Assembly (NCBI GenBank): GCA_945645715.1
Contig: CALZFJ010000146.1
Location: 1-5,772, forward strand
Source: an uncultured Prevotellaceae bacterium
GTDB taxonomy: Bacteria; Bacteroidota; Bacteroidia; Bacteroidales; Muribaculaceae
DNA: 5,772 bases
Direction of reading: 5' to 3'
Both the position numbers and the translations under genes were made by a program. The notes under the pieces are model-generated. The model saw only the letters and a program-made list of their open reading frames with translations, searched no databases and was not told where the DNA came from. This document shows positions 1 through 4,978 of this stretch, piece by piece. The stretch's first letter is position 1; the number at the start of each line of letters is the position of its first letter.

Positions 1-2429
1 CGGTGGGCGCAATCGCCGCCAAGGTAAACACAACGCTTGCTGCCCACAGCCGCATTGTGGTCACTGCACCTCCGGGTGCCGGAAAATCCACTCTCCTGCC
101 GCTTACTATCCTTGATTCCATCCCCGATGGCAAGGTGATTGTGCTTGAGCCGCGACGCATCGCCGCCTGCGGTATTGCCGAGCGCATGGCATCAATGATT
201 GGCGAACGCGTGGGCGAAACGGTGGGCTATCGTGTGCGCTTCGACACCAAAGTGTCGCGTAACACTCGCATTGAAGTTGTCACCGAGGGCATTCTCACCC
301 GAATGATCGTAGATGACTCCACGCTCGATGGCATCAGTGCCGTCATCTTCGACGAGTTTCATGAGCGTAGCCTTGCCTCCGACGTCGCACTCGCCCTTGT
401 GCGTGAAGTGCAGCAGCTCTTGCGCCCCGACTTGAAGATTGTGGTGATGTCGGCTACCATCGATGCCGATGCCATCTGCCGCGCTATCGATGCTCCCCTG
501 CTTGTGAGCGACGGCAAGATGCACGAGGTGGAAATCATCCACTCCGATGAGGCTACGCCTGAGAATTGCGCCACGCTTGTGGCTCGCACCATCAGCATGG
601 CTCACCGTTCACACGAGGGTGATATTCTCGCATTTCTCCCCGGGCAAGCCGAGATTATGCGCTGCATAGAACTACTCGGCACTGCCCTACCCGACACCGT
701 AATTTGTCCTCTCTACGGTCTTCTCTCCCCTGCTCAGCAGCGCGATGCCATCATGCCCGACAGCAATGGCCGCCGGAAGGTGGTGATTGCCACGCCTGTG
801 GCTGAGACGTCGCTCACCATCGAGGGCGTGCGTGTGGTGATTGATTCCGGCTTATGCCGAACTCCGGTTTTCGATGCCCGCAGCAGCCTTAGCCATCTCG
901 AAACCATGCGCATCTCCATGGATATGGCCCGTCAGCGCAGCGGACGTGCAGGGCGTGTAGCTGCCGGTGTGTGCTATCGTCTGTGGTCGAAAGCCACCGA
1001 GCTGCGTATGGACGACTCCCGAACTCCCGAAATACTCAATGCCGACCTCGCTCCTGTCACTCTCGACATCGCCGCATGGGACGGCAGCCGCATCGCCGGG
1101 CTACCTTGGCTCACCCCACCTCCTGCAGCTCACATCGCCCAAGCCGAGAAGCTGCTGCAAGGTCTTGGGGCTATCGACGATGCCGGAAACATCACCCCAC
1201 ACGGCCGAGCGTTGCAGTCCATTCCCTGCCACCCGCGCATTGCCCAGATGATTGCCATCGCCCATAATGCCGAAGAAAAATCTCTTGCAGCCGACATCGC
1301 AGCCTTGCTCGAAGAGCGCGACCCGATGGCTGACCGCTCATCGGCCGACATCAATCTGCGCATCACCATGCTCCGCTCTATGCGCGACCGTACTAATGCA
1401 GGTCGCTGGAACCGCATACTCAATATAGCCTCTCAATATCTCAGGATTGCCAAGGCATCGGCTGTCGATAACAATGCCCCCGACCCTTTCATCACCGGAC
1501 GTCTCATAGCTCACGCCTACCCTGAGCGCATCGCCGTGGCCGACGGTCACTGCACTTTCCGCCTTGCAAGCGGCAACCGCGCCACAATCGATGCCTCCGA
1601 CCACCTCTCAGGCTATGACTCTCTTGCCATTGCATCGCTTGGCTCCCGCATCTTCCTCGCCTCGCCATTGAGGCTGAATGATGTGGCTGATATGGCTACC
1701 GGCTACGACAATATATCCTGGAGCAGCCGCGAAGGCCGCATCATTGCCCGGCATGAGCAGCGCATAGGTGCCCTCGTCCTCGATTCAAGCCCTCTTTCCG
1801 GCTCTGGCATTGAGCAAAAGCGAATTGAGGTGATTTGTAATGCCGTGAAGCGCGAAGGCGTGAGCCTGCTCTCTTTCCCCGATGATGTGCAGCGCCTTCA
1901 GCACCGAATTGCCGCAGCTTCTGAATGGCACCCCGAGCTCTTCATTCCCGATGTTTCCACCGAGGCTGTCCTCTCTCGCAGCGACGAGTGGCTTCCTCTC
2001 TATATCGGCAAGGCTTCTACCGCTGCCGAGCTACGCAAAATCGACATGAAGGAAGTGATATGGGGTATGCTCCCCTATGAAACGCAGCTTGAAATTGACC
2101 GCATTGCCCCTGCATCGGTGCGCGTACCATCGGGTAGCAACATTCGTATCGACTACCGGCCCGGTGCCGAAGCTCCTGTGCTGAGTGTAAGACTTCAGGA
2201 ATGTTTCGGCATGACCGATACTCCGCGCCTTGATGACGGCACTCGTCCGCTGCTGATGGAACTTCTATCACCCGGTTTCAAGCCGGTTCAGCTCACACAG
2301 GACCTTGCCAACTTCTGGCAATCCACCTACTTCGAGGTGCGCAAAGAGCTTCGCCGCCGCTATCCCAAGCATTCCTGGCCCGACAATCCACTCGAAGCCC
2401 CTGCCACACGCACCACACGCCGCAAATGA
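1..2429 (+). CDS. hrpB: ATP-dependent helicase HrpB (DExH-box), 5' end probably just outside the window
   Basis: This is a cytoplasmic DEAH/DExH-box RNA helicase-like ATPase of the HrpB family. Its physiological role is poorly defined in most bacteria. Residues are numbered from the GTG at position 3. Walker A is APPGAGKST at 22-30 (K28), motif II is DEFHERS at 117-123, with F in place of the A of DEAH as usual for HrpB, and motif III is SAT at 150-152. GDILAFLPG starts at 206, ATPVAETSLTI is at 263-273, and motif VI QRSGRAGR is at 311-318. A helicase-associated (HA2-like) region follows. The HrpB C-terminal domain holds PSGS at 709-712 and the hallmark RYPKHSWPDNP at 786-796. The 808 codons are close to full family length. 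HrpB proteins usually begin with a few residues such as LPV or LPI before this point, and the bases ahead of the GTG (xCG-GTG) can encode P-V. The GTG is therefore probably an internal valine, with the real start a few codons upstream. The stop is TGA at 2427-2429, and no frameshift is visible. Confidence 0.95.
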   Translation, partial: VGAIAAKVNTTLAAHSRIVVTAPPGAGKSTLLPLTILDSIPDGKVIVLEPRRIAACGIAERMASMIGERVGETVGYRVRFDTKVSRNTRIEVVTEGILTRMIVDDSTLDGISAVIFDEFHERSLASDVALALVREVQQLLRPDLKIVVMSATIDADAICRAIDAPLLVSDGKMHEVEIIHSDEATPENCATLVARTISMAHRSHEGDILAFLPGQAEIMRCIELLGTALPDTVICPLYGLLSPAQQRDAIMPDSNGRRKVVIATPVAETSLTIEGVRVVIDSGLCRTPVFDARSSLSHLETMRISMDMARQRSGRAGRVAAGVCYRLWSKATELRMDDSRTPEILNADLAPVTLDIAAWDGSRIAGLPWLTPPPAAHIAQAEKLLQGLGAIDDAGNITPHGRALQSIPCHPRIAQMIAIAHNAEEKSLAADIAALLEERDPMADRSSADINLRITMLRSMRDRTNAGRWNRILNIASQYLRIAKASAVDNNAPDPFITGRLIAHAYPERIAVADGHCTFRLASGNRATIDASDHLSGYDSLAIASLGSRIFLASPLRLNDVADMATGYDNISWSSREGRIIARHEQRIGALVLDSSPLSGSGIEQKRIEVICNAVKREGVSLLSFPDDVQRLQHRIAAASEWHPELFIPDVSTEAVLSRSDEWLPLYIGKASTAAELRKIDMKEVIWGMLPYETQLEIDRIAPASVRVPSGSNIRIDYRPGAEAPVLSVRLQECFGMTDTPRLDDGTRPLLMELLSPGFKPVQLTQDLANFWQSTYFEVRKELRRRYPKHSWPDNPLEAPATRTTRRK

Positions 2430-2515
2430 CCGCGTGCGACACTCTGCCGCCCCCAAAAAATGGCACAACTCCACACAGGCAATCTGCCTCTATAGCTACG
2501 AAATTGTGGATTTGT

Positions 2516-2535
2516 ATGGAATTTTGCAATTCCAT
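2516..2535. repeat. Perfect inverted repeat, 8-bp arms, 4-nt loop
   Basis: The arms ATGGAATT (2516-2523) and AATTCCAT (2528-2535) are perfectly complementary around the loop TTGC. The element lies 86 bp after the hrpB stop and about 20 bp upstream of the -33 region of the next promoter. There is no T-tract on either side, so it is not a convincing intrinsic terminator. It could be an operator for the downstream genes, a weak RNA hairpin protecting the hrpB message end, or chance in AT-rich DNA. The sequence shows only the symmetry. Confidence 0.45.
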
Positions 2536-2553
2536 CACGATTCTTCACGGCAT

Positions 2554-2588
2554 TTTGTACACCTTAAGCAAAATAATACTTAACTTTG
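2554..2588 (+). promoter_or_regulatory. Bacteroidetes-type promoter for the secreted-protein pair
   Basis: TAACTTTG at 2581-2588 matches the Bacteroidetes -7 consensus TAnnTTTG exactly. A TTTG at 2554-2557 is a possible -33 element, but the 23-nt gap is at the long end of what is usual. Transcription would start near 2593-2597, leaving a leader of roughly 30-35 nt. That leader is very A-rich before the ATG at 2628, with no Shine-Dalgarno sequence, which is typical of this phylum. The promoter would drive the two overlapping secreted-protein genes and possibly the superoxide reductase gene behind them. Confidence 0.65.
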
Positions 2589-2627
2589 TGAGCACAAAAA
2601 AAACACATTATCAAAATATAAATCAAA

Positions 2628-3107
2628 ATGAAACCAAAATTTACTACTCTACTCTGCCTCTGCTTTTTATGCGGAGTATTTCACACTGCTCGTGCCGAGG
2701 ACTCCTACCGCTCCGTGATAGTGACAACTGCCTCCGACGAGATTATAAAATTCGACCTCTCTGGTGGTGTCGATGTCGTTTTCTCCGACACTGATATGAT
2801 TATCACCGCCACTTCCAATCAAGTGACCCTGCCGCTCACCGACTTTGCCCGCTTCGACTTCAGCACCGAGAGCGCATCGGTCGGGCAAAACAACATCTGC
2901 AATGCCGTGCTTCGCGTATCCGATGGCTCTATCAGCCTTAGCGGCTTGTCGCCAAAGTCTCCCGTTACCCTATCCACCATAGGAGGTATTCTTATTCATA
3001 ACGGCTTATGCGACGACTCGGGCTGCTTCTCATCGCAGTCACTGATGCCCGGCATCTACATCTTGAAAACTAATATATCAACTCTCAAAATCTCTATCAA
3101 GCAATGA
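2628..3107 (+). CDS. Small secreted protein with T9SS-tail-like C-terminal region
   Basis: No specific function can be assigned. The 159-residue product starts with a Sec signal peptide: basic K2/K4, a hydrophobic stretch at about 8-18, and a likely cleavage after A-R-A at 21-23. There is no lipobox, although C10, C12 and C15 sit in the hydrophobic segment. Residues 29-78 carry two short beta-like phrases, ending VVF (50-52) and VTLPLTDFARFDF (66-78). The latter is of the T-x-x-L-S-D-I-x-x-I-x-F type common in small exported proteins of gut Bacteroidales. Residues 90-159 resemble a Por/T9SS type A sorting domain, with ISLSGL at 102-107, a central VTLSTIGGILIHNGL strand pair and LMPGIYILK at 139-147 before the last strand. 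Such domains can be genuine secretion tails or remnants. Three cysteines (C91, C128, C133) remain in the mature part. The stop overlaps the next start by ATGA, so the two genes are very likely co-translated. ATG 2628 is chosen because it gives the signal peptide directly. Confidence 0.85.
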   Translation: MKPKFTTLLCLCFLCGVFHTARAEDSYRSVIVTTASDEIIKFDLSGGVDVVFSDTDMIITATSNQVTLPLTDFARFDFSTESASVGQNNICNAVLRVSDGSISLSGLSPKSPVTLSTIGGILIHNGLCDDSGCFSSQSLMPGIYILKTNISTLKISIKQ

Positions 3108-4108
3108 AACATATAGCAATCTTCTTCACTGCCATCTTGGCTGTTGCCTCTGCGGTGGCTCAAACTGTAGTAATCTACCCCAAATCGGGTGATGCAATCA
3201 CCTATAAAATGAGTGATATCGACCACATCGAGTTCCTGCCCGATGGCTCTACCGATAACCCCGACGAATCGGGCTATTCAGTAAGCGAGCTGTGGAGCCG
3301 GCGTGGCGACCTCAACATCTTCGGCAAAATCTACCGCCCCGACGGAGTTGCCGATGACACACAGCTCCCCACTGTGATTCTTTCCCACAGTGCATCGCTT
3401 ACCGCCGACGCCATGAATGCCTACGCCGTGGCTATCGCTAAAGCCGGTTTCTGCGCCTATGCCTTCGACTTCTGCGGAGCTTGCGACGAAAGCCGCAGCG
3501 ATGGAAATGTTGATGATATGACGCCCTTCACCGAGGTCGATGACCTCAAAGCTGTGATTGCCACCATGAAGGCTAATCCCGGTGTAAATCCCGAAAAAAT
3601 ATGTCTGCTTGGTTCTTCTCTGGGCGGATTGGTGTCGGCTCTCACTGCCGAAGACTCCTCACTGGGCGTTGCCGGACTAATTCTGTTCTACCCGGCTTTC
3701 AACATTCCCGACCTTATTGCCCTTATGGACCAGTTTGGCGGCTTCGGCGGCGGTAGCTGGGGTGACTTCGGCGATTTCGGAGACTGGGGCGACTTCGGCG
3801 ATTTCGGAGGTTTCGGAATGAACTACAGCGAGGCTTTCTGCAACTCTATGCGCGGTTACGACGTATATGCCAACATAGGCACTTTTGCCAAAAAGGTGCT
3901 GATTCTGCATGGCTCCAACGACATGATTGTGAAGATTTCCTACTCTCAGCAAGCCGTTGAAACATATCCCGATGCCTCGCTCATCACCATCGAGGGTGCA
4001 AATCATGGATTCAACGCCGACAATCTGGGCAGCTTCGGTGGGTCTGCCGACTACGACTCCATTGTTATCCCCGAGGTAATTTCCTACCTCAACACCTACC
4101 TCCAATAA
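3104..4108 (+). CDS. Secreted alpha/beta hydrolase, cinnamoyl/feruloyl-esterase-like, with FG/WG triplet repeat
   Basis: The 334-residue product is a predicted exported serine hydrolase. Residues 1-19 form a Sec signal peptide (hydrophobic 4-18, cleavage after A-V-A). There is no lipobox and no C-terminal sorting tail, so a periplasmic location is the simplest reading. Residues 20-44 carry a short motif (ITYKMSDIDHIEF) shared with the preceding gene. The hydrolase domain runs from about 57. It shows ILSHS at 92-96 where the oxyanion loop is expected, the nucleophile elbow G-S-S-L-G (170-174, nucleophile S172), the acid D273 in LHGSND and H301 in GANHGF. The order of motifs, including the SDG...DMTPFTEVDDL stretch before the elbow, resembles Est1E/LJ0536-type cinnamoyl esterases; this is family knowledge from memory. 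Between the strand after the elbow and the acid residue, where these enzymes carry a lid insertion, residues 211-238 form a Gly/Phe/Trp/Asp repeat. An ester or acyl substrate is likely, but the exact one cannot be read from sequence. The start overlaps the previous stop by 4 bp. Confidence 0.87.
   Translation: MKHIAIFFTAILAVASAVAQTVVIYPKSGDAITYKMSDIDHIEFLPDGSTDNPDESGYSVSELWSRRGDLNIFGKIYRPDGVADDTQLPTVILSHSASLTADAMNAYAVAIAKAGFCAYAFDFCGACDESRSDGNVDDMTPFTEVDDLKAVIATMKANPGVNPEKICLLGSSLGGLVSALTAEDSSLGVAGLILFYPAFNIPDLIALMDQFGGFGGGSWGDFGDFGDWGDFGDFGGFGMNYSEAFCNSMRGYDVYANIGTFAKKVLILHGSNDMIVKISYSQQAVETYPDASLITIEGANHGFNADNLGSFGGSADYDSIVIPEVISYLNTYLQ
3758..3811 (+). repeat. Two-copy 27-bp in-frame tandem repeat within the hydrolase gene
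   Basis: Copies at 3758-3784 and 3785-3811 differ at three of 27 bases: one silent Gly codon change, and two changes in the last codon that turn Asp into Gly. Each unit encodes W-G-D-F-G-D-F-G-(D/G). At the protein level this belongs to seven consecutive x-(F/W)-G triplets, residues 218-238, preceded by looser FGGFGGG. Because the unit is a multiple of three, gain or loss of copies would change lid length without breaking the frame. The DNA repeat probably arose by slippage or unequal recombination. Confidence 0.85.
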
Positions 4109-4139
4109 TCCACATGAACTTTCAAGCCGCTTCACACGT

Positions 4140-4147
4140 TATCATTG
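4140..4147 (+). promoter_or_regulatory. Weak candidate -7 box upstream of the superoxide reductase
   Basis: TATCATTG differs from TAnnTTTG at one position and lies 17 bp before the ATG of the superoxide reductase gene. No good -33 TTTG is found at normal spacing; TTTC at 4120-4123 is 16 nt away. The leader would be only about 10 nt. The gene may instead be read through from the promoter near 2580, since only 56 bp separate it from the hydrolase stop and no terminator is seen there. Confidence 0.25.
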
Positions 4148-4164
4148 TAAAAACACAATGAATT

Positions 4165-4542
4165 ATGAAAACAAGATTCTTTAAGTGCCGCCACTGCGGC
4201 AATGTGATTATGAAGATGGTTGACTCCAAGGTGCCTGTGGTATGCTGTGGAGAGCAAATGGAGGAATTAGTCCCCAACACCGTCGATGCCTCAGGCGAAA
4301 AGCACCTCCCGGTGCTCACCCGCATCGACGACTGTACCCTCCGCGTTGAAGTGGGCATCACTCCACACCCCATGCTCCCTGAGCATCACATCGCATTCAT
4401 CTATGTGGCTACAGAGCACGGCGGCCGCTTTGTAGCCCTTTCCGACAAACCTTGCGCCGAAATCTGCACCTGTGGCGACCCAGTTGTGGCAGTCTATGAA
4501 TACTGCAACCTCCACGGTCTCTGGATGACCACTCCGCAGTAA
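4165..4542 (+). CDS. dfx: Desulfoferrodoxin-type superoxide reductase (two-iron)
   Basis: The 125-residue cytoplasmic enzyme reduces superoxide to hydrogen peroxide without releasing oxygen, a protective reaction typical of anaerobes, with electrons normally supplied by rubredoxin-like partners. The N-terminal desulforedoxin domain has the four centre I iron ligands C8, C11 (CxxC) and C27, C28 (CC followed by GEQM). The catalytic domain has the EKH signature at 45-47 (E45, catalytic-type K46, ligand H47), HPMLPEHH at 68-75 (ligands H68, H74) and CNLHGLW at 114-120 (ligands C114, H117), so the centre II 4His/1Cys site is complete. Length is normal for a class I (two-domain) enzyme. Extra cysteines C57, C97, C101 and C103 are present, the last three clustered in the loop before the final strand. 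The ATG at 4165 places the first CxxC at residue 8, as expected. An ATG at 4158 is out of frame and hits a stop quickly. Confidence 0.96.
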   Translation: MKTRFFKCRHCGNVIMKMVDSKVPVVCCGEQMEELVPNTVDASGEKHLPVLTRIDDCTLRVEVGITPHPMLPEHHIAFIYVATEHGGRFVALSDKPCAEICTCGDPVVAVYEYCNLHGLWMTTPQ

Positions 4543-4576
4543 CACTACCACGGGCACGAAGTGCATCGACCGGAAT

Positions 4577-4639
4577 ATTCGAGAAATTCGCGTGATTCGT
4601 GTTCAATAAAGATTTCCGCATATTCTGCACATTCTGCGT
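4577..4639. repeat. Degenerate 9-nt phased repeat (ATTCG/TNNNN units)
   Basis: Units starting with ATTC occur at 4577, 4586 and 4595 (ATTCGAGAA, ATTCGCGTG, ATTCGTGTT) and again at 4622 and 4631 (ATTCTGCAC, ATTCTGCGT). The second group starts exactly 45 nt (5 x 9) after the first, so both keep one 9-nt phase across two diverged intervening units. The element lies in the spacer between the superoxide reductase stop and the terminator. I recall similar ATTCGTGT-like tandem phrases in Bacteroidetes intergenic DNA, but no established function. There is no sign that it codes for protein. Confidence 0.6.
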
Positions 4640-4678
4640 GATGCACCCTTCGCCCACGAGCCATCACTTGAAAGAACG

Positions 4679-4710
4679 AAAAAAGGCTGCACTAATGTGC
4701 AGCCTTTTCT
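4679..4710. terminator. Bidirectional intrinsic terminator between converging genes
   Basis: A perfect 12-bp stem (4681-4692 with 4697-4708) encloses the loop TAAT. Its core is GGCTGCAC/GTGCAGCC, flanked by AAAA/TTTT. Read on the minus strand, the hairpin starts 7 nt beyond the tRNA 3' end and is followed by TTTTTT, so it ends the tRNA transcript. Read on the plus strand it ends in TTTTCTTC and can stop transcription coming from the superoxide reductase gene 138 bp upstream. Confidence 0.9.
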
Positions 4711-4715
4711 TCACG

Positions 4716-4789
4716 TAGCGGGATCGAGAATTGAACTCGAGACCTCCGGGTTATGAATCCGACGCTCTAACCAACTGAGCTATCCCGCC
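4716..4789 (-). tRNA. tRNA-Met (anticodon CAU), probably elongator
   Basis: The minus strand folds into a full cloverleaf of 74 nt including discriminator A73. The acceptor arms GGCGGGA/TCCCGCT give six Watson-Crick pairs and a G1-U72 wobble. The D stem is GCTC/GAGC, the anticodon loop is TTCATAA with CAT at plus-strand 4753-4755, and the T arm is TCGAG-TTCAATT-CTCGA. CCA is not encoded. The anticodon stem TCGGA/CCCGG has U27-G43 and an A31-C39 mismatch. Initiator hallmarks are missing: there is no C1-A72 mismatch, position 11-24 is C-G, and the GGG/CCC triple is incomplete. Elongator Met is therefore preferred. A CAU-anticodon tRNA-Ile2, modified by TilS to lysidine, cannot be fully excluded by eye. 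Confidence 0.93.
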
Positions 4790-4810
4790 ATCATTTCGTT
4801 TTTGCGATTG

Positions 4811-4842
4811 CAAAGTTACTAAGAATATTCCACTCTTGCAAC
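4811..4842 (-). promoter_or_regulatory. Bacteroidetes-type promoter of the tRNA gene
   Basis: On the minus strand TAACTTTG (plus 4811-4818) is a perfect TAnnTTTG -7 box. A GTTG (plus 4839-4842) lies 20 nt upstream as the -33 element, a normal spacing. The start would fall about 15 nt before the mature tRNA 5' end. The same TAACTTTG octamer occurs in the promoter near 2581. Confidence 0.7.
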
Positions 4843-4917
4843 ACTTTCTCCAAAAAAATTTCATTCATTTTCTCGTATTACCGCCCAACAATATGATTTC
4901 CAACCAATTTTACACCA

Positions 4918-4954
4918 TTTTTTCACCTTCTATCACAATTAATGCTTAATTTTG
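4918..4954 (+). promoter_or_regulatory. Bacteroidetes-type promoter of the UPF0104 gene
   Basis: TAATTTTG at 4947-4954 matches the -7 consensus TAnnTTTG. The -33 position holds only a T-run (4918-4923, TTTTTTC), so that half is weak. Transcription would begin near 4960, giving a leader of about 20 nt without a Shine-Dalgarno sequence before the ATG at 4979. It is arranged divergently with the tRNA promoter, the two -7 boxes being about 130 bp apart. The AT-rich spacer between them shows no other clear element. Confidence 0.55.
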
Positions 4955-4978
4955 CCACATAAAAAACGCACCTACACT

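Noticed and set aside
3..5. GTG at position 3 as the real start of hrpB
   Set aside because: HrpB proteins normally have a few residues such as L-P-V/I before this point, and the bases just ahead can encode Pro. The GTG is more likely an internal Val, so the gene is annotated as open at the left edge.
192..605. Minus-strand open frame of 137 codons opposite hrpB
   Set aside because: It is antisense to the helicase motifs, and its His/Gly/Asp-rich translation reflects the codon bias of the opposite strand.
2516..2535. Intrinsic terminator for hrpB
   Set aside because: The stem is AT-rich and no T-tract follows on the plus strand, so the basic terminator pattern is missing.
2426..2794. Plus-strand open frame whose ATG overlaps the hrpB stop (ATGA)
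   Set aside because: It runs across the AT-rich spacer, through the promoter and into the secreted-protein gene in another frame. The translation has no recognisable domain or signal and a composition typical of shadow frames.
3677..4135. Minus-strand open frame of 152 codons opposite the hydrolase gene
   Set aside because: It is antisense to a well-supported enzyme. Its AEVA-like repeats are just the complement of the FG/WG repeat.
4716..4789. tRNA gene as an integration site of a mobile element
   Set aside because: No integrase gene, no direct repeat of the tRNA 3' end and no compositional break are visible in this window.
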